The notes under the pieces: model-generated | Database searches by the model: none | Told to the model about the DNA's origin: nothing | The model's input: the letters and a program-made list of their open reading frames with translations, nothing else | Program-made: the position numbers and the translations under genes | In this document: positions 35,231-44,416 of the stretch, piece by piece | Numbering within the stretch: the stretch's first letter is position 1 | Layout: every line of letters starts with the position of its first letter | NCBI GenBank assembly: GCA_947631955.1 | Contig: CANRNJ010000014.1 | Span: forward strand, 36,597-100,596 | Reading direction: 5' to 3' | Source: an uncultured Lachnospiraceae bacterium | GTDB lineage: Bacteria; Bacillota; Clostridia; Lachnospirales; Lachnospiraceae | DNA: 64,000 nucleotides

Positions 35231-36418
35231 ATGAAGGCGTTCTTAATTTTGGAAGACGGCACCGTTTTTGAGGGAACTCATATCGGCGCTAAGAAAGAGA
35301 TCATCAGCGAAATCGTGTTCAACACCTCCATGGCAGGATATCTGGAAGTCCTGACGGATCCGTCCTATGCGGGGCAGGCGGTGTGCATGACCTATCCGCT
35401 GATCGGAAACTACGGTGTGTGCAGGGAAGATATGGAGTCGCGGAGGGCGTGGCCGGACGGATTTATCGTAAGAGAACTGAGCCGCGTTCCGAGCAATTTC
35501 CGATGTGATATGACGATACAGGAATTTCTTGCAGAGAACGGCGTGCCGGGCATCGCGGGGATCGATACGAGAGCGTTGACCAAGATCCTTCGTGAAAAAG
35601 GGACGATGAACGGGATGATCACGACCGACGAGGGGTACCGGATCGAAGAGGTCCTGCCGAAGCTGAAGGCTTACGTCACGGGAAAAGTGGTCGATGTGGT
35701 CACCTGTAAGGAAAAATATACACTGGCCGGGGCCAGAGAACTGTCGGATAACGGACCGGTTTCAGGCAGTTCGCAGTTTGTGAAAGAGGACTATGAAAAA
35801 GGGATCCGCGAGAAGAAACCCAGTATGGTGCGCAGCCTGAACGGACGGGGACTCAAAGCGGCGCTGCTGGATCTGGGCGCAAAGGACAATATCGCCAAGT
35901 CGCTGGCCGCCAGAGGGTGCGATGTGACCGTTTATCCGGCGGGGACAAAGGCGCAGGAGATCATCGACGACAGGCCGGACGGCATTATGCTGAGCAACGG
36001 GCCGGGCGATCCCAAAGAATGTACACAGATCATTGCCGAGATAAAGAAACTGTACGATACGGACATACCGATCTTCGCGATCTGTCTGGGGCACCAGCTT
36101 ATGGCGCTGGCCGCCGGTGCGGACACCCATAAGATGAAGTACGGCCATCGGGGCGGCAACCATCCGGTCAAGGATCTGGAAACGGGCAGGGTATATATCT
36201 CTTCCCAGAATCATGGGTATGTGGTGGACACGGACAAGCTGGATCCGAAGATCGCCGTTCCCGCGTTTATCAATGTGAACGACGGAACGAATGAGGGCCT
36301 TTCCTATACGGGCAAAAACATCTTTACGGTGCAGTTCCATCCGGAAGCATGTCCCGGACCTCAGGATTCCGGGGATCTGTTTGACCGTTTTATACGGATG
36401 ATGAAGACAAAAGCCTAG
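35231..36418 (+). CDS. carA: Carbamoyl phosphate synthase small subunit (glutaminase)
   Basis: A 395-residue subunit that releases ammonia from glutamine for carbamoyl phosphate, the precursor of pyrimidines and arginine. It has the N-terminal CPSase small-chain domain (KAFLILEDGTVFEGTHIGAK, AGIDTRALTKILREKGTMNG) and a class I glutaminase domain with the nucleophile Cys285 in IFAICLGHQLMALAAG and the His-Glu pair in VQFHPEACPGPQD. It is slightly longer than usual because of an extra segment around residues 180-205. The ATG at 35231 is the only start that keeps the normal N-terminus. carB follows after a spacer of 16-bp repeats. Confidence 0.95.
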   Translation: MKAFLILEDGTVFEGTHIGAKKEIISEIVFNTSMAGYLEVLTDPSYAGQAVCMTYPLIGNYGVCREDMESRRAWPDGFIVRELSRVPSNFRCDMTIQEFLAENGVPGIAGIDTRALTKILREKGTMNGMITTDEGYRIEEVLPKLKAYVTGKVVDVVTCKEKYTLAGARELSDNGPVSGSSQFVKEDYEKGIREKKPSMVRSLNGRGLKAALLDLGAKDNIAKSLAARGCDVTVYPAGTKAQEIIDDRPDGIMLSNGPGDPKECTQIIAEIKKLYDTDIPIFAICLGHQLMALAAGADTHKMKYGHRGGNHPVKDLETGRVYISSQNHGYVVDTDKLDPKIAVPAFINVNDGTNEGLSYTGKNIFTVQFHPEACPGPQDSGDLFDRFIRMMKTKA

Positions 36419-36421
36419 AGA

Positions 36422-36482
36422 AAGACACGGTTTAAGACCGATACAGTTTATGACCGATACGGTTTATGACTGATACAGATAG
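36422..36482 (+). repeat. Degenerate 16-bp tandem repeats between carA and carB
   Basis: Units of the pattern GACCGATACGGTTTAT follow one another (36435-36450, 36451-36466, 36467-36482), with a diverged copy before them. They fill the spacer after the carA stop codon; the carB ribosome site follows at once. Confidence 0.8.
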
Positions 36483-36501
36483 ACGCACGGAGGACATCGT
36501 A

Positions 36502-39500
36502 ATGCCTAAAAATCCGAATGTAAAAAGAGTGTTGGTGATTGGGTCGGGGCCGATCGTGATCGGACAGGCCGCGGAATTTGACTATGCCGGTACGCAGGCC
36601 TGCCGGTCCCTGAAAGAGGAAGGAATGGAAGTCATTCTGGTCAATTCCAATCCCGCAACGATCATGACGGACGGCGATATCGCGGATAAAGTATATATAG
36701 AGCCTTTGACGGCAAAGGTGCTTGAAGAGATCATCAAGAAGGAAAAACCGGACAGCCTGCTGCCGAATATGGGCGGACAGGCAGGATTGAATCTGGGAAT
36801 GGAGCTGGACGAATCGGGATTCCTGAAGGCTCACAACGTAACGCTTTTGGGAACGACTGCGGCGACCATCCGGAAGGCGGAGGACCGTCTGGAATTCAAG
36901 GAAACGATGGAGAAGATCGGCGAGCCGTGCGCACCGTCGCTTGTGGTGGAAAATATCGAGGACGGCGTGGCTTTTGCGTCAAGGATAGGATATCCGGTCG
37001 TTCTGCGGCCCGCGTATACACTGGGCGGTTCCGGCGGCGGCATCGCGCATGACCAGACGGAACTGGAGGAGATCTTGGCAAACGGCCTCAGACTTTCCAG
37101 AGTGGGGCAGGTACTGGTGGAACGCTGCATCGCAGGATGGAAAGAGATCGAATACGAAGTTATGCGGGACAGCGCGGGCAACTGCATTACCGTCTGCAAT
37201 ATGGAAAACATCGATCCGGTCGGCGTGCATACGGGCGACAGTATCGTCGTCGCGCCGTCCCAGACGCTGAGCGACAAAGAATATCAGATGCTGAGGAGTT
37301 CTGCGCTCAATATCATCAATGAACTGGGGATAACGGGAGGCTGCAACGTGCAGTTCGCCCTGCACCCCACCAGTTTTGAATACTGCGTTATCGAGGTCAA
37401 CCCCCGTGTGAGCCGTTCTTCCGCGCTGGCTTCCAAGGCGACCGGCTATCCCATCGCTAAGGTGGCTGCAAAGATCGCGCTGGGCTATACGCTTGACGAG
37501 ATCAAAAATGCCGTCACGGGAAAGACTTATGCGAGTTTTGAACCGACGCTTGACTATTGTGTGGTGAAGATACCAAGACTGCCTTTCGATAAATTTATAA
37601 CGGCAAAACGTACCCTGACGACGCAGATGAAGGCGACCGGCGAGGTCATGAGCATAGCCAATAACTTTGAAGGCGCCCTGATGAAGGCCATCCGCTCGCT
37701 GGAACAGCATGTGGATTGTCTTAGAAGCTGTGATTTTACGGCTCTTTCCAGGGAAGAGCTGATCGAGCGCCTGAAGATCGTGGACGATCAGAGGATCTAT
37801 GTGATCGCGGAGGCGGTCCGCAAAGGCGTGGACTATGACACGATCCATGAGATCACTATGGTGGACGTGTGGTTTATCGACAAGATCGCGATATTGACGG
37901 AGATGGAGGCTGCCTTAGAGCGGGGGCCCCTTACGGTGGAACTGTTAAAAGAGGCGAAGCGCATCGAGTTCCCGGATAACGTTATCGCAAGGCTGACGGG
38001 CAGGAGCGAGGACGAGATCAAGCAGATGCGCTATGACAACGGCATCGTGGCCGCCTTTAAGATGGTGGACACCTGCGCGGCGGAGTTTGAGGCCGCCACG
38101 CCCTATTATTATTCCGTATTCGGCTCCGAAACGGAAGTTCAGGAAACCCACCCGAAGAAAAAGGTGCTGGTGCTCGGTTCCGGCCCTATCCGTATCGGGC
38201 AGGGCATCGAGTTTGATTATTGTTCCGTGCATGCGACATGGGCTTTCGCGAGGGAAGGATACGAAACGATCATCGTCAACAACAACCCGGAAACGGTCAG
38301 CACCGATTTTGATATTGCGGACAAACTGTATTTTGAACCGCTGACGCCGGAAGATGTGGAAAATATCGTCAATGTGGAGAAGCCTGACGGAGCGGTGGTG
38401 CAGTTCGGCGGCCAGACGGCGATCAAGCTGACGGAAAGCCTGATGAAGATGGGCGTGCCGATCCTGGGCACCAAGGCGGAGGATGTAGACGCTGCGGAGG
38501 ACCGGGAACTGTTTGACAAGATACTGGAGGAAACGCAGATCCCGCGGGCGGCAGGCGGCACGGTCTATACGGCGGAAGAAGCCAAAGAAGTGGCCAACAG
38601 GCTTGGATATCCGGTGCTTGTGCGTCCGTCCTATGTACTGGGCGGGCAGGGGATGCAGATCGCCATATCCGATCAGGAGATCGAAGAATTTATGGCGGTC
38701 ATTAACCGTTATGAGCAGGATCATCCGATCCTTGTGGATAAGTACCTTCAGGGAAAAGAACTGGAAGTCGATGCGGTGTGCGACGGCACCGATATCTTGA
38801 TACCGGGCATTATGGAACATATCGAGCGGACGGGCGTCCATTCGGGGGACAGTATCTCCGTATATCCGGCGCCTACGGTCAGCGGAAAAGTAAAAGAAAC
38901 GATCGCGGAGTATTCAAAACGGCTTGCCAAAGCGCTGCATGTCATAGGTCTGATCAACATCCAGTTTATCGCTGTGGAAGACGAAGTGTATGTCATTGAG
39001 GTCAATCCCCGGTCCTCCCGCACGGTCCCTTATATCAGCAAGGTGACGGGGATCCCCATCGTGGATCTTGCCACGGAAGTGATCATCGGCAGGAAGATCC
39101 GGGATCTGGGGTATGAGCCCGGCCTGCAGCCTGCGGCGGATTATTATGCGGTCAAGATGCCCGTGTTCTCGTTTGAAAAGATCCGCGGGGCGGAGATCAG
39201 CCTCGGACCGGAAATGAAGTCTACCGGCGAATGTCTTGGGATCGCATCCACGTTTAACGAAGCGCTGTACAAGGCGTTTCTGGGGGCGGGCGTCAACCTG
39301 CCAAAGTATAAGAGGATGATCATCACCGTCAAAGATGCGGATAAAGGCGAGGCGATCGGTATCGCCAGACGGTTTGAAAAACTGGGATACATCATCTACG
39401 CGACCAGAAGCACGGCGGCGGCATTGAACGAGGCCGGTGTCAAGGCGAGAAAAGTCAATAAGATCCATCAGGAATCTCCTACGGTCATGGACCTGATTCT

Positions 39501-39720
39501 GGGGCACCAGATCGATCTGGTCATTGACACGCCGACTCAGGGACGGGATAAGAACCGGGACGGTTTCCTGATCAGACGAACGGCTATCGAAACGGGCGTC
39601 AACTGCATCACGGCGCTAGATACTGCCGCGGCGCTTGTATCCAGTCTGGAAAATGCGGCTTCGCAGGGAGATATGACGCTGATCGATATCGCGACCATTG
39701 CAAAACGCGGTGATCTGTGA
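36502..39720 (+). CDS. carB: Carbamoyl phosphate synthase large subunit
   Basis: A 1072-residue enzyme built from two homologous ATP-grasp halves that make carboxyphosphate and then carbamoyl phosphate. The first half begins KRVLVIGSGPIVIGQAAEFD and has the second signature GGSGGGIAHDQTELEEIL. The second half begins KKVLVLGSGPIRIGQGIEFD at about residue 552. The C-terminal MGS-like allosteric domain (about 930-1072) ends the protein. The ATG at 36502 has GGAGG before it. The stop codon overlaps the queH start (TGATG). Length and order are normal. Confidence 0.96.
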   Translation: MPKNPNVKRVLVIGSGPIVIGQAAEFDYAGTQACRSLKEEGMEVILVNSNPATIMTDGDIADKVYIEPLTAKVLEEIIKKEKPDSLLPNMGGQAGLNLGMELDESGFLKAHNVTLLGTTAATIRKAEDRLEFKETMEKIGEPCAPSLVVENIEDGVAFASRIGYPVVLRPAYTLGGSGGGIAHDQTELEEILANGLRLSRVGQVLVERCIAGWKEIEYEVMRDSAGNCITVCNMENIDPVGVHTGDSIVVAPSQTLSDKEYQMLRSSALNIINELGITGGCNVQFALHPTSFEYCVIEVNPRVSRSSALASKATGYPIAKVAAKIALGYTLDEIKNAVTGKTYASFEPTLDYCVVKIPRLPFDKFITAKRTLTTQMKATGEVMSIANNFEGALMKAIRSLEQHVDCLRSCDFTALSREELIERLKIVDDQRIYVIAEAVRKGVDYDTIHEITMVDVWFIDKIAILTEMEAALERGPLTVELLKEAKRIEFPDNVIARLTGRSEDEIKQMRYDNGIVAAFKMVDTCAAEFEAATPYYYSVFGSETEVQETHPKKKVLVLGSGPIRIGQGIEFDYCSVHATWAFAREGYETIIVNNNPETVSTDFDIADKLYFEPLTPEDVENIVNVEKPDGAVVQFGGQTAIKLTESLMKMGVPILGTKAEDVDAAEDRELFDKILEETQIPRAAGGTVYTAEEAKEVANRLGYPVLVRPSYVLGGQGMQIAISDQEIEEFMAVINRYEQDHPILVDKYLQGKELEVDAVCDGTDILIPGIMEHIERTGVHSGDSISVYPAPTVSGKVKETIAEYSKRLAKALHVIGLINIQFIAVEDEVYVIEVNPRSSRTVPYISKVTGIPIVDLATEVIIGRKIRDLGYEPGLQPAADYYAVKMPVFSFEKIRGAEISLGPEMKSTGECLGIASTFNEALYKAFLGAGVNLPKYKRMIITVKDADKGEAIGIARRFEKLGYIIYATRSTAAALNEAGVKARKVNKIHQESPTVMDLILGHQIDLVIDTPTQGRDKNRDGFLIRRTAIETGVNCITALDTAAALVSSLENAASQGDMTLIDIATIAKRGDL

Positions 39721-40448
39721 TGGGCAAAGACAGAAATTATCAGAAAGAACTGGATAAGATCTTGGAAGATATCGGCGCGGACCCGGCATGCGCGCCGACT
39801 CTTTTTATACACAGCTGCTGCGCGCCGTGCAGCAGTTATGTGTTGGAGTATCTGCGCCGATTTTTCCGGATCACGGTCTTTTATTATAATCCCAATATCT
39901 CTATGGAGGAAGAATACCGGAAACGCGCGGCGGAGCAGAAACGATTGATCGCAGCCTGCAATTCGGAACTGGAAAATAAGATAGCGGAAGGAAAGCGGCT
40001 GAATGTCCGGCCCGCCGGTCATCCGATCGGGATCGTGGAGGGGGATTACGAGCCGGATCGTTTCTATGAGATCGCAAAGGGGCTGGAACAGTGTCCGGAA
40101 GGCGGCGAGAGGTGTTTTGCCTGCTATGAGTTAAGACTGCGCAGGACAGCGGCCTGTGCGGCGGCGGAAAAGTATGATTATTATGCGACCACGCTGACGG
40201 TCAGCCCGCTGAAGAACGCCGCGAAACTCAACGAACTGGGAGAAAAACTGGCAAAGGAGTACGGAGTGTCGTGGCTGCCGTCGGATTTCAAGAAAAAAGG
40301 CGGTTATCAGCGGTCCATTGAACTGTCGGAAAAGTACGCGCTGTACCGGCAGGACTATTGCGGCTGCATTTATTCGCAGGAAGAGCGCAGGCGTATAAAG
40401 GAGGAGCGGCGCAGACGGGAAGCCGAAGAGCAAGCGGAGAAAGGATAA
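39720..40448 (+). CDS. queH: Epoxyqueuosine reductase QueH
   Basis: A 242-residue iron-sulfur enzyme that performs the last step of queuosine synthesis in tRNA, replacing QueG. Family hallmarks are visible: the N-terminal cysteines in FIHSCCAPCSSYVLEYL, then VFYYNPNISMEEEYRKR, CFACYELRLRRTA with another cysteine pair, TTLTVSPLKN, and RQDYCGCIYSQEERR near the C-terminus. It begins inside the carB stop codon, so translation is coupled, although queuosine and carbamoyl phosphate are unrelated pathways. Its 3' end contributes to a decayed repeat that fills the next spacer. Confidence 0.93.
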   Translation: MGKDRNYQKELDKILEDIGADPACAPTLFIHSCCAPCSSYVLEYLRRFFRITVFYYNPNISMEEEYRKRAAEQKRLIAACNSELENKIAEGKRLNVRPAGHPIGIVEGDYEPDRFYEIAKGLEQCPEGGERCFACYELRLRRTAACAAAEKYDYYATTLTVSPLKNAAKLNELGEKLAKEYGVSWLPSDFKKKGGYQRSIELSEKYALYRQDYCGCIYSQEERRRIKEERRRREAEEQAEKG

Positions 40449-40547
40449 GACCGCAGGCGGATGCGGCGGAAGGAACAGGATCGGAAGAGAGAGCAGGAAA
40501 AGGATAAGACCACAAGCGGAAGGGAAGAAATAGGACTATAAGCGGGA
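40440..40547 (+). repeat. Decayed repeats containing the queH stop codon
   Basis: AAAGGATAAGACC followed by CA and GCGGA occurs at 40440-40461 (the TAA in it is the queH stop) and again at 40499-40520. A diverged copy lies at 40528-40547 (AAATAGGACTATAAGCGGGA). Period about 59 and then 29 bases. Confidence 0.7.
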
Positions 40548-40577
40548 GTGGAAAATCTGAGAAATAGGAGAAAAGGC

Positions 40578-42359
40578 ATGAAAAAGATTTTGGATTTGAT
40601 ATCGGAAGAAGTGGAGAAAGCGTTTGCGGAGGCAGGATATGATGCGGATCTGGGCAGGGTCACGCTGTCCAATAGGCCGGATCTGTGTGAATACCAGTGC
40701 AACGGCGCTATGGCGGGCGCAAAGAAGTATCATAAAGCGCCTCTGACGATCGCGCAGGACGTGGCGGCGAAGCTGGGCGGAAGCAGCGTGCTGTCGGAAG
40801 TGTCCGCGGCGGCTCCCGGTTTTTTGAATATGAAAGTAAAAGAGTCTTTTGTGGGGCAGTATCTGCGCGACATGGCAGCGAGTGAGAAATTTGGGCTGGA
40901 GATGCCGGAGAAACCGATGAAAGTCATCATTGACTACGGCGGACCAAACATAGCGAAACCTCTCCATGTAGGGCACCTGCGTCCCGCCATCATCGGGGAG
41001 AGCGTCAAGCGGATATACCGCTATGCGGGGCATGATATCATCGGCGATATCCATATGGGCGACTGGGGACTGCCGATGGGTCTGATCATTACGGAGCTGA
41101 GGAAACGGCAGCCTGACCTGATCTATTTCGATGATTCCTACGAGGGGGAATATCCGGCGGATGCGCCTTTTACCATCTCGGAACTGGAAGAGATCTATCC
41201 CACCGCCAGTGCGAGATCCAAGGAGGATGAAGCGTACAAAGCGGACGCCATGGAGGCCACCTACAAACTGCAGAGCGGCGTGCGCGGCTATCGTGCGCTG
41301 TGGAAGCATATCATGGATGTGTCGGTGGCGGATCTGAAGAAGAATTATAACGATCTGGATGTGGAATTTGACCTTTGGAAAGGGGAATCCGATGTACATG
41401 AGATCATTCCGGATATGGTGGACCGGATGAAGAAGGACGGGTTCGCCTATGAGAGCGACGGCGCGTGGGTGGTGGACGTCAAGGAAGAAACGGATACAAA
41501 AGAAATGCCGCCGTGCATGATCTTAAAATCCGACGGAGCCGCGCTGTATAACACGACGGATCTGGCGACGATCGAGGACCGCATGAAAACGTATCATCCG
41601 GACAGATTGATCTATGTGACGGACAAAAGACAGGATCTGTATTTTGAGCAGATCTTCCGCTGCGCGAGAAAGACCAAATTGGTCAATGAAGATACGGAAC
41701 TGATCCACATCGGTTTCGGGACGATGAACGGAAAGGACGGCAAGCCTTTTAAGACGAGAGAAGGCGGCGTTATGCGTCTGGAAAACCTGATCGCCGAGAT
41801 CAATGAAGAGATGCTGCGCAAGATCCGCGACAATGCAGAAACCAAAGGGTATGCGGTGGATGATGCAGAGGCGGAAGCGACGGCGAAGGTGGTGGGACTT
41901 GCGGCGATCAAATATGGGGATCTCTCGAATCAGGCGTCCAAAGATTATATTTTTGATATGGACCGGTTTACTTCCTTCGAGGGCGACACGGGCCCCTATA
42001 TCCTGTACACGATCGTGCGCATCAAGTCGATCTTGGGCAAGTATGAGGAACAGGGCGGTAAATTGACTGATATAGTCATTGGAGAGGCGCAGAACGAGTC
42101 CGAAAAAGCGCTGATGCTGGAACTGGCCAAAGCGAACGCTCAGCTGGAGGCGGCCTGCGAAGAGATCGCACCCCACAGGATATGCGCTTATATCTACGAT
42201 ATCGCCAACGCTTTCAACCGTTTCTATCATGAAACGAAGATCTTGACCGAGGAAGACGATGCGGTAAGATCAGGATGGATCGCGCTGCTGTCATTGACCG
42301 TAAAGCTGTTGGAACAGTGTATTGACCTGCTTGGTTTTTCGGCTCCCGACAGAATGTAA
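40578..42359 (+). CDS. argS: Arginyl-tRNA synthetase
   Basis: A 593-residue class I aminoacyl-tRNA synthetase that charges tRNA-Arg. It has the N-terminal additional domain (about 1-105), the HIGH-like motif in IAKPLHVGHLRPAIIGE, LTDIVIG and FDLWKGESDVHEII segments, and a C-terminal anticodon-binding domain ending with NRFYHETKILTEEDDAVRSG. As in most ArgRS the KMSK lysine motif is degenerate (GKPFKTREGGVMRLENLI). The ATG at 40578 follows AGGAGAAAAG; the earlier in-frame ATG at 40548 has no good site. No T-box leader is visible. Confidence 0.95.
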   Translation: MKKILDLISEEVEKAFAEAGYDADLGRVTLSNRPDLCEYQCNGAMAGAKKYHKAPLTIAQDVAAKLGGSSVLSEVSAAAPGFLNMKVKESFVGQYLRDMAASEKFGLEMPEKPMKVIIDYGGPNIAKPLHVGHLRPAIIGESVKRIYRYAGHDIIGDIHMGDWGLPMGLIITELRKRQPDLIYFDDSYEGEYPADAPFTISELEEIYPTASARSKEDEAYKADAMEATYKLQSGVRGYRALWKHIMDVSVADLKKNYNDLDVEFDLWKGESDVHEIIPDMVDRMKKDGFAYESDGAWVVDVKEETDTKEMPPCMILKSDGAALYNTTDLATIEDRMKTYHPDRLIYVTDKRQDLYFEQIFRCARKTKLVNEDTELIHIGFGTMNGKDGKPFKTREGGVMRLENLIAEINEEMLRKIRDNAETKGYAVDDAEAEATAKVVGLAAIKYGDLSNQASKDYIFDMDRFTSFEGDTGPYILYTIVRIKSILGKYEEQGGKLTDIVIGEAQNESEKALMLELAKANAQLEAACEEIAPHRICAYIYDIANAFNRFYHETKILTEEDDAVRSGWIALLSLTVKLLEQCIDLLGFSAPDRM

Positions 42360-42388
42360 AAATAAAACAAAAAAATCGGTCAAACTAC

Positions 42389-42418
42389 TTGACAAGCTAT
42401 TGTAAGAAATTGTATACT
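42389..42418 (+). promoter_or_regulatory. Promoter of the tRNA-Val/tRNA-Met unit
   Basis: -35 TTGACA (42389-42394), 18-base spacer, -10 TATACT (42413-42418), 37 bases before the tRNA-Val 5' end. Confidence 0.85.
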
Positions 42419-42454
42419 AGCAAAGCGGGTTGCGTCAGCGGCCCGCCTGTACAC

Positions 42455-42527
42455 GGGGTCTTAGCTCAGCTGGGAGAGCATCTGCCTTACAAGCAGAGGG
42501 TCATAGGTTCGAGCCCTATAGGCCCCA
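42455..42527 (+). tRNA. tRNA-Val (anticodon TAC)
   Basis: Acceptor stem GGGGTCT/AGGCCCC with one G-U pair, D-arm GCTCAGCTGGGAGAGC, anticodon loop CTTACAA with TAC at 42488-42490, T-arm ATAGGTTCGAGCCCTAT and discriminator A. CCA is not encoded. Confidence 0.97.
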
Positions 42528-42582
42528 TTTTAGCAAGCGGACCGGACAGCGTCCGGGATGCCGCCTGCGATACAGTTTTTAT

Positions 42583-42656
42583 GGCGAGATAGCTCAGCTG
42601 GCTAGAGCACACGGTTCATACCCGTGGTGTCGAGGGTTCAAGTCCCCCTCTCGCTA
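42583..42656 (+). tRNA. tRNA-Met, elongator type (anticodon CAT)
   Basis: Acceptor stem GGCGAGA/TCTCGCT with a terminal G-U pair, D-arm GCTCAGCTGGCTAGAGC, anticodon loop TTCATAC with CAT at 42617-42619, T-arm GAGGGTTCAAGTCCCCC, discriminator A. The anticodon stem CACGG/CCGTG lacks the three G-C pairs of initiator tRNA, so it is an elongator; a lysidine-modified tRNA-Ile(CAT) cannot be excluded fully. Confidence 0.9.
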
Positions 42657-42670
42657 TTCGTTTAAAAGAC

Positions 42671-42706
42671 GGCTGAAAGCCTTTGACGGGTTTTCAGCCT
42701 TTTTTC
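42671..42706 (+). terminator. Intrinsic terminator after the tRNA pair
   Basis: Arms GGCTGAAA (42671-42678) and TTTCAGCC (42692-42699), followed by a T-rich tail. Confidence 0.9.
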
Positions 42707-42787
42707 TTCCGATCCGATAGTGAGTTTTTATGATGATCTTGTCGGCGGAGAAGGTTGAAAGAGGATTTTCGGAAAGGGAGGAAGGAT

Positions 42788-43660
42788 ATGGTCAAAATAT
42801 CCGCGCAGGATCTGTCCATACGGCAGATCAGCGAGTCGGGCCAGTGCTTCCGTTTAAACAGGACCGCGCAGGACCGTTATGCCCTTGTGGCGTTCGGAAG
42901 GTATCTGGAGATGGAGCAGCAGGGCGGCTGCCTTACCCTGTTCTGCACGCAGGAAGAATACGATACGGTCTGGAGCCGGTATTTCGATATGGAAAACGAC
43001 TACGCTCTTTACCGGAGCGCGGCAGCGGACGCGGATCCGTATCTTGCCCGCGCCGTTTCCTTTGGCAGCGGCATCCGGATCTTGCGGCAGGATGTGTGGG
43101 AGGTCCTGCTGTCTTTTATCATATCCCAGCAGAACAACATCAAGAGGATAAGAAAGTGCATTGAAACTCTTTGTGAACGCTATGGGGAGAGATGCTCTGC
43201 GGCGCCGGGAGGACAGGAGATCTGCTATTATACTTTTCCGGGAGCGGATGCGCTTGCCGGTGTGCCGGAGGAAGACCTGCGCGCGTGCGGACTGGGATAT
43301 CGGAGCAGATACATCGTCAGCACGGCGGAAAGCGTGCGCGATCACAAAGTGGATCTGGAAGCGGTAAAACGGATGGATTTTCGGGCTGCAAAGTCGGAAC
43401 TCCTGAAACTGTGCGGCGTCGGGGAAAAGGTGGCCGATTGTATCTGCCTGTTCGGCCTGCATCATATGGATGCTTTTCCGGTGGATACTCATATCAGGAA
43501 AATTATGGATGAACACTATCCTGCGGGGTTCCCTTTTGAACGATACCGGGGCTATGCCGGAGTCATGCAGCAGTATCTCTTTTATTATGATCTGTGCGGA
43601 CAGGCAGGCCGTACCGGCGCGGCAGAGCGGACGGCTGAAAAACCGACAGCTCAATCATAA
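42788..43660 (+). CDS. 8-oxoguanine DNA glycosylase, OGG1-like
   Basis: A 290-residue base-excision repair glycosylase/lyase that should remove 8-oxoguanine. It has the N-terminal OGG domain (ISESGQCFRLNRTAQDRYAL) and the HhH-GPD domain. The helix-hairpin-helix motif reads LCGVGEKVADCICLFGL with the expected catalytic Lys214, and the catalytic Asp lies in FPVDTHIRKIMDE. The internal FIISQQNNIKRIRKCIETL helix matches OGG1 (where eukaryotic enzymes have CSSNNNI). GGGAGGAAGG precedes the ATG at 42788. The gene stands alone between the tRNA unit and a two-component system. No mismatch-specific MutM features are present. Confidence 0.92.
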   Translation: MVKISAQDLSIRQISESGQCFRLNRTAQDRYALVAFGRYLEMEQQGGCLTLFCTQEEYDTVWSRYFDMENDYALYRSAAADADPYLARAVSFGSGIRILRQDVWEVLLSFIISQQNNIKRIRKCIETLCERYGERCSAAPGGQEICYYTFPGADALAGVPEEDLRACGLGYRSRYIVSTAESVRDHKVDLEAVKRMDFRAAKSELLKLCGVGEKVADCICLFGLHHMDAFPVDTHIRKIMDEHYPAGFPFERYRGYAGVMQQYLFYYDLCGQAGRTGAAERTAEKPTAQS

Positions 43661-43706
43661 TAAATGACATAGATGTCAATATAAATGACAATACAGTCAT
43701 AAAAAG
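43651..43706. repeat. Repeats over the glycosylase stop codon, upstream of the response regulator
   Basis: TCAATCATAATAAATGACA... (43651-43675), TCAATATAAATGACAATACAG (43676-43696) and TCATAAAAAG (43697-43706) are diverged copies. The first holds the TAA stop of the upstream gene. The 9-base element TAAATGACA recurs at 43661-43669 and 43682-43690, 21 bases or two helical turns apart, and TGACAT-AG-ATGTCA (43665-43678) is a dyad, so a regulator site is also possible. Confidence 0.6.
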
Positions 43707-43720
43707 AAACGGAGAAGAAA

Positions 43721-44416
43721 ATGGCAAGGAAGATTCTGCTGATAGAAGATGATGAAGATCTGAGAGCAGCGGTCGGACGCAGACTGGAGTTGTCGGGCTA
43801 TACGGTGCACGAGGCGGAAAGCTGCGCGCGGGCGCTGCGGGAATATGCGAAATGCGCGGCGCCGCTTATCCTGTGCGACATCAGCCTGCCCGACGGAAGC
43901 GGCATCGATCTGTGCAGGAGCATCCGGAAGAGCAGCGATGTACTTTTTCTTTTTTTGACCGCAATGGACACCGAGGAAGATATGATCGCGGGCTATAAGG
44001 CGGGCGCGGATGATTATATCACCAAGCCTTTTTCGCAGGAAGTCCTGCTTTCCAAGGTCAACGCCATGTTTGCAAGGGCAGGCAGGCGGGAGTGCGCAGG
44101 GCGGCTTGTCTGCGGCGGACTTGTCTTGAGCGCGGAGGAGAAAAAGGTTTGGAAGGACGGCGCGCCTTTAAGCCTGACAGCCAGAGAGTATGCCCTGCTG
44201 GAGTACCTGATGTCTAATCCGATGCGTGTTTTGTCCAAGAATCAGATATTAGGCGCCATATGGGATAAAGAGGAGTCTTTTGTGGACGAGAATACTCTGG
44301 CGGTCAATATCAGGCGGCTCAGAGAAAAGATCGAGGAAGATCCGTCCGATCCGCAGTATATCCGGAATATGCGCGGCCTTGGTTATATTTGGGAAAGGAA
44401 CTGTGTCAGAAGATGA
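43721..44416 (+). CDS. OmpR-family response regulator
   Basis: A 231-residue two-component regulator. The receiver domain starts KILLIEDDEDL with the acidic pair, has the phosphorylated Asp53 in LILCDISLPDGSG, Thr in FLFLTAMDTEE and Lys in DDYITKPFS. The C-terminal winged helix (about 130-228: LSLTAREYALLEYLMSNPMR, then NTLAVNIRRLREKIEEDPSD) is of the OmpR/PhoB type. The stop codon overlaps the kinase start by four bases, so the pair is translationally coupled. The ABC/FtsX transporter at 46445-49661 is the likely target, as in envelope-stress or peptide-resistance modules. Confidence 0.95.
   Translation: MARKILLIEDDEDLRAAVGRRLELSGYTVHEAESCARALREYAKCAAPLILCDISLPDGSGIDLCRSIRKSSDVLFLFLTAMDTEEDMIAGYKAGADDYITKPFSQEVLLSKVNAMFARAGRRECAGRLVCGGLVLSAEEKKVWKDGAPLSLTAREYALLEYLMSNPMRVLSKNQILGAIWDKEESFVDENTLAVNIRRLREKIEEDPSDPQYIRNMRGLGYIWERNCVRR

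Noticed and set aside
43665..43678. TGACAT-AG-ATGTCA as a definite response-regulator site
   Set aside because: It lies within repeats that include the upstream stop codon, so duplication explains it as well.
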